Of a stretch of DNA of 16,055 bases, positions 15,063 to 16,055 are shown in pieces. Numbering within the stretch: position 1 is the stretch's first letter; every line of letters starts with the position of its first letter. Origin of the DNA: UBA1740 sp045587025 (GTDB taxonomy: Bacteria; Bacillota; Clostridia; Oscillospirales; CAG-272); the NCBI GenBank assembly GCA_045587025.1, contig JAZNBK010000023.1, positions 1 through 16,055 on the forward strand, given 5' to 3'. Position numbers and translations under genes: made by a program. Below the pieces are notes generated by a model. That model had not been told where the DNA came from and ran no database searches. It was given only the letters and a program-made list of their open reading frames with translations.

Positions 15063-16055
15063 ATGCTTACCTACACATACATACGGGAAGGAAAATTCGG
15101 TTTGGTTGAGAAACCCAAGTCGACGATACAGCACGAGAGGGATGCTATTGTCAAGGTGACCTTGGCGAGCATCTGTTCGAGTGATTTGCACATCAAGCAC
15201 GGCAGCGTGCCGAGAGCGGTGGAGGGGATTACGGTCGGTCATGAGATGGTCGGTATCGTGGAAGAGGTCGGCTCGGCGGTCACGCACATAAAACCCGGCG
15301 ACAGAGTAACGGTCAACGTAGAAACCTTCTGCGGCGAGTGCTTTTTCTGCAAGAAAGGATTCGTCAACAACTGCACCGATAAAAACGGCGGTTGGGCGCT
15401 CGGTTGCCGTATCGATGGCGGTCAAGCAGAGTACGTTCGCGTTCCGTTCGCGGATCAGGGCTTAAATAAGATTCCCGATACTGTGACTGACAGACAAGCT
15501 CTGCTTGTGGGCGATGTTCTCGCCACGGGTTATTGGGCGGCGAAGATCTCGGAGATTACCGAGGACGATACCGTTCTCATCATCGGCGCAGGTCCCACGG
15601 GGATCTGAACGCTCCTTTGCGTGCTACTGAAGAATCCGGGGCGCATTATCGTGTGCGAGAAGGACGATAACCGCATCAGGTTCGTGAATGAGCATTATCC
15701 CGATGTGCTGTCGGTCACGCCCGAAGAATGCCTTGATTTCGTTCGAGAGAACAGCGATCACGGCGGTGCGGATGTAGTGATTGAAGTGGCTGGGGCAGAG
15801 AATACCTTTGAGCTTGCGTGGCAGTGCGCTCGCCCGAATGCGATCGTCACGGTGGTGGCGCTTTACGACAAGGCGCAGACTCTGCCTCTGCCCGATATGT
15901 ACGGCAAGAATCTGACCTTCAAGACCGGCGGCGTTGACGGTTGCGACTGCGAGGAAACGCTGAAACTCATTGCCGAGGGCAACCTCGATACCGAGCCGCT
16001 GATCACGCATACCTATCCGCTTGCGAAAATCGATGAGGCGTATGAGCTGTTTGAG
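15063..16055 (+). pseudogene. Zinc-dependent alcohol dehydrogenase (MDR), in-frame UGA at codon 182, runs off the window
   Basis: A medium-chain, zinc-dependent dehydrogenase. Catalytic-zinc ligands are Cys38 (SICSSDLH) and His60-Glu61 (GHE), with Asp151 (GDVLATG) in the usual third position. The structural-zinc lobe has Cys90, 93, 96 and 104 (CGECFFCKKGF, NNC). The cofactor-binding Rossmann motif is GAGPTG (175-180). Right after GAGPTGI the frame meets TGA (15606-15608), yet the same frame continues for 149 sense codons to the window end with plainly homologous sequence: TLLCVLLKNPGRIIVCEKD, GGADVVIEVAGAENTF, NLTFKTGGVDGCDC and ITHTYPLAKIDEAYELFE. Related enzymes, as I recall them, read GAGPTGICTLLC, so the UGA stands where Cys is expected. 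The likeliest cause is a TGC-to-TGA nonsense mutation or base-call error; selenocysteine insertion is a less likely option. If UGA stops translation, the 181-aa product lacks most of the NAD(P) domain and should be inactive. A strong promoter and ribosome binding site precede it. Confidence 0.7.

Noticed and set aside
15606..15608. Genome-wide reassignment of UGA to a sense codon as the cause of the interrupted dehydrogenase
   Set aside because: malQ, glgC, glgD, glgB, the nitroreductase and the acetyltransferase all end in TGA at the expected protein lengths, so UGA is a working stop in this organism.

Overview
The window reads as a chromosomal segment of a Clostridia-type Firmicute, probably an uncultured gut-associated lineage. 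The grounds are the glgC-glgD pair (a Gram-positive arrangement), strong AGGAGG-type ribosome binding sites, the DUF6809-like and 206-aa hypothetical families, moderate GC content and the gene order. Genus cannot be fixed from sequence alone. UGA ends at least six intact genes here (malQ, glgC, glgD, glgB, nitroreductase, GNAT), so the standard code is in use.

Layout. Positions 1-251 hold no gene but a dense palindromic element built on GCGATAT/ATATCGC words and hairpins. malQ (4-alpha-glucanotransferase) lies on the minus strand at 252-1688. A 464-nt divergent regulatory region follows, with a good promoter facing each way. On the glgC side there is an approximately 175-nt leader containing four successive hairpins. 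Then comes a compact plus-strand glycogen operon: glgC, glgD, glgA, glgP, a GH13 alpha-glucan hydrolase and glgB (2153-12242), with intergenic gaps of -4 to 27 nt. Together these genes make ADP-glucose, polymerise it, branch it and phosphorolyse it. malQ and the GH13 enzyme can handle the maltooligosaccharides or limit dextrins. No dedicated glgX/pullulanase-type debranching enzyme is present, so the GH13 enzyme is a candidate for that job.

After glgB, a 29-codon ORF overlaps its stop. Then comes a run of unrelated small genes (12342-14864): a flavin-reductase-like FMN protein, a small nitroreductase, an SSAT-like GNAT acetyltransferase, a 206-aa hypothetical protein and a DUF6809-like protein. 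The run ends at a GNRA-loop terminator-like hairpin. A fresh consensus promoter then drives a zinc-dependent alcohol dehydrogenase that carries an in-frame UGA at codon 182 and stays open for 149 further codons to the window edge.

The items most worth a second look are the UGA in the dehydrogenase, the multi-hairpin glgC leader, a perfect 12-bp stem inside the start of the GH13 gene, the palindromic element at 1-207, and the eukaryote-type sequence of GlgB. I did not find a clearly novel defence or mobile system.
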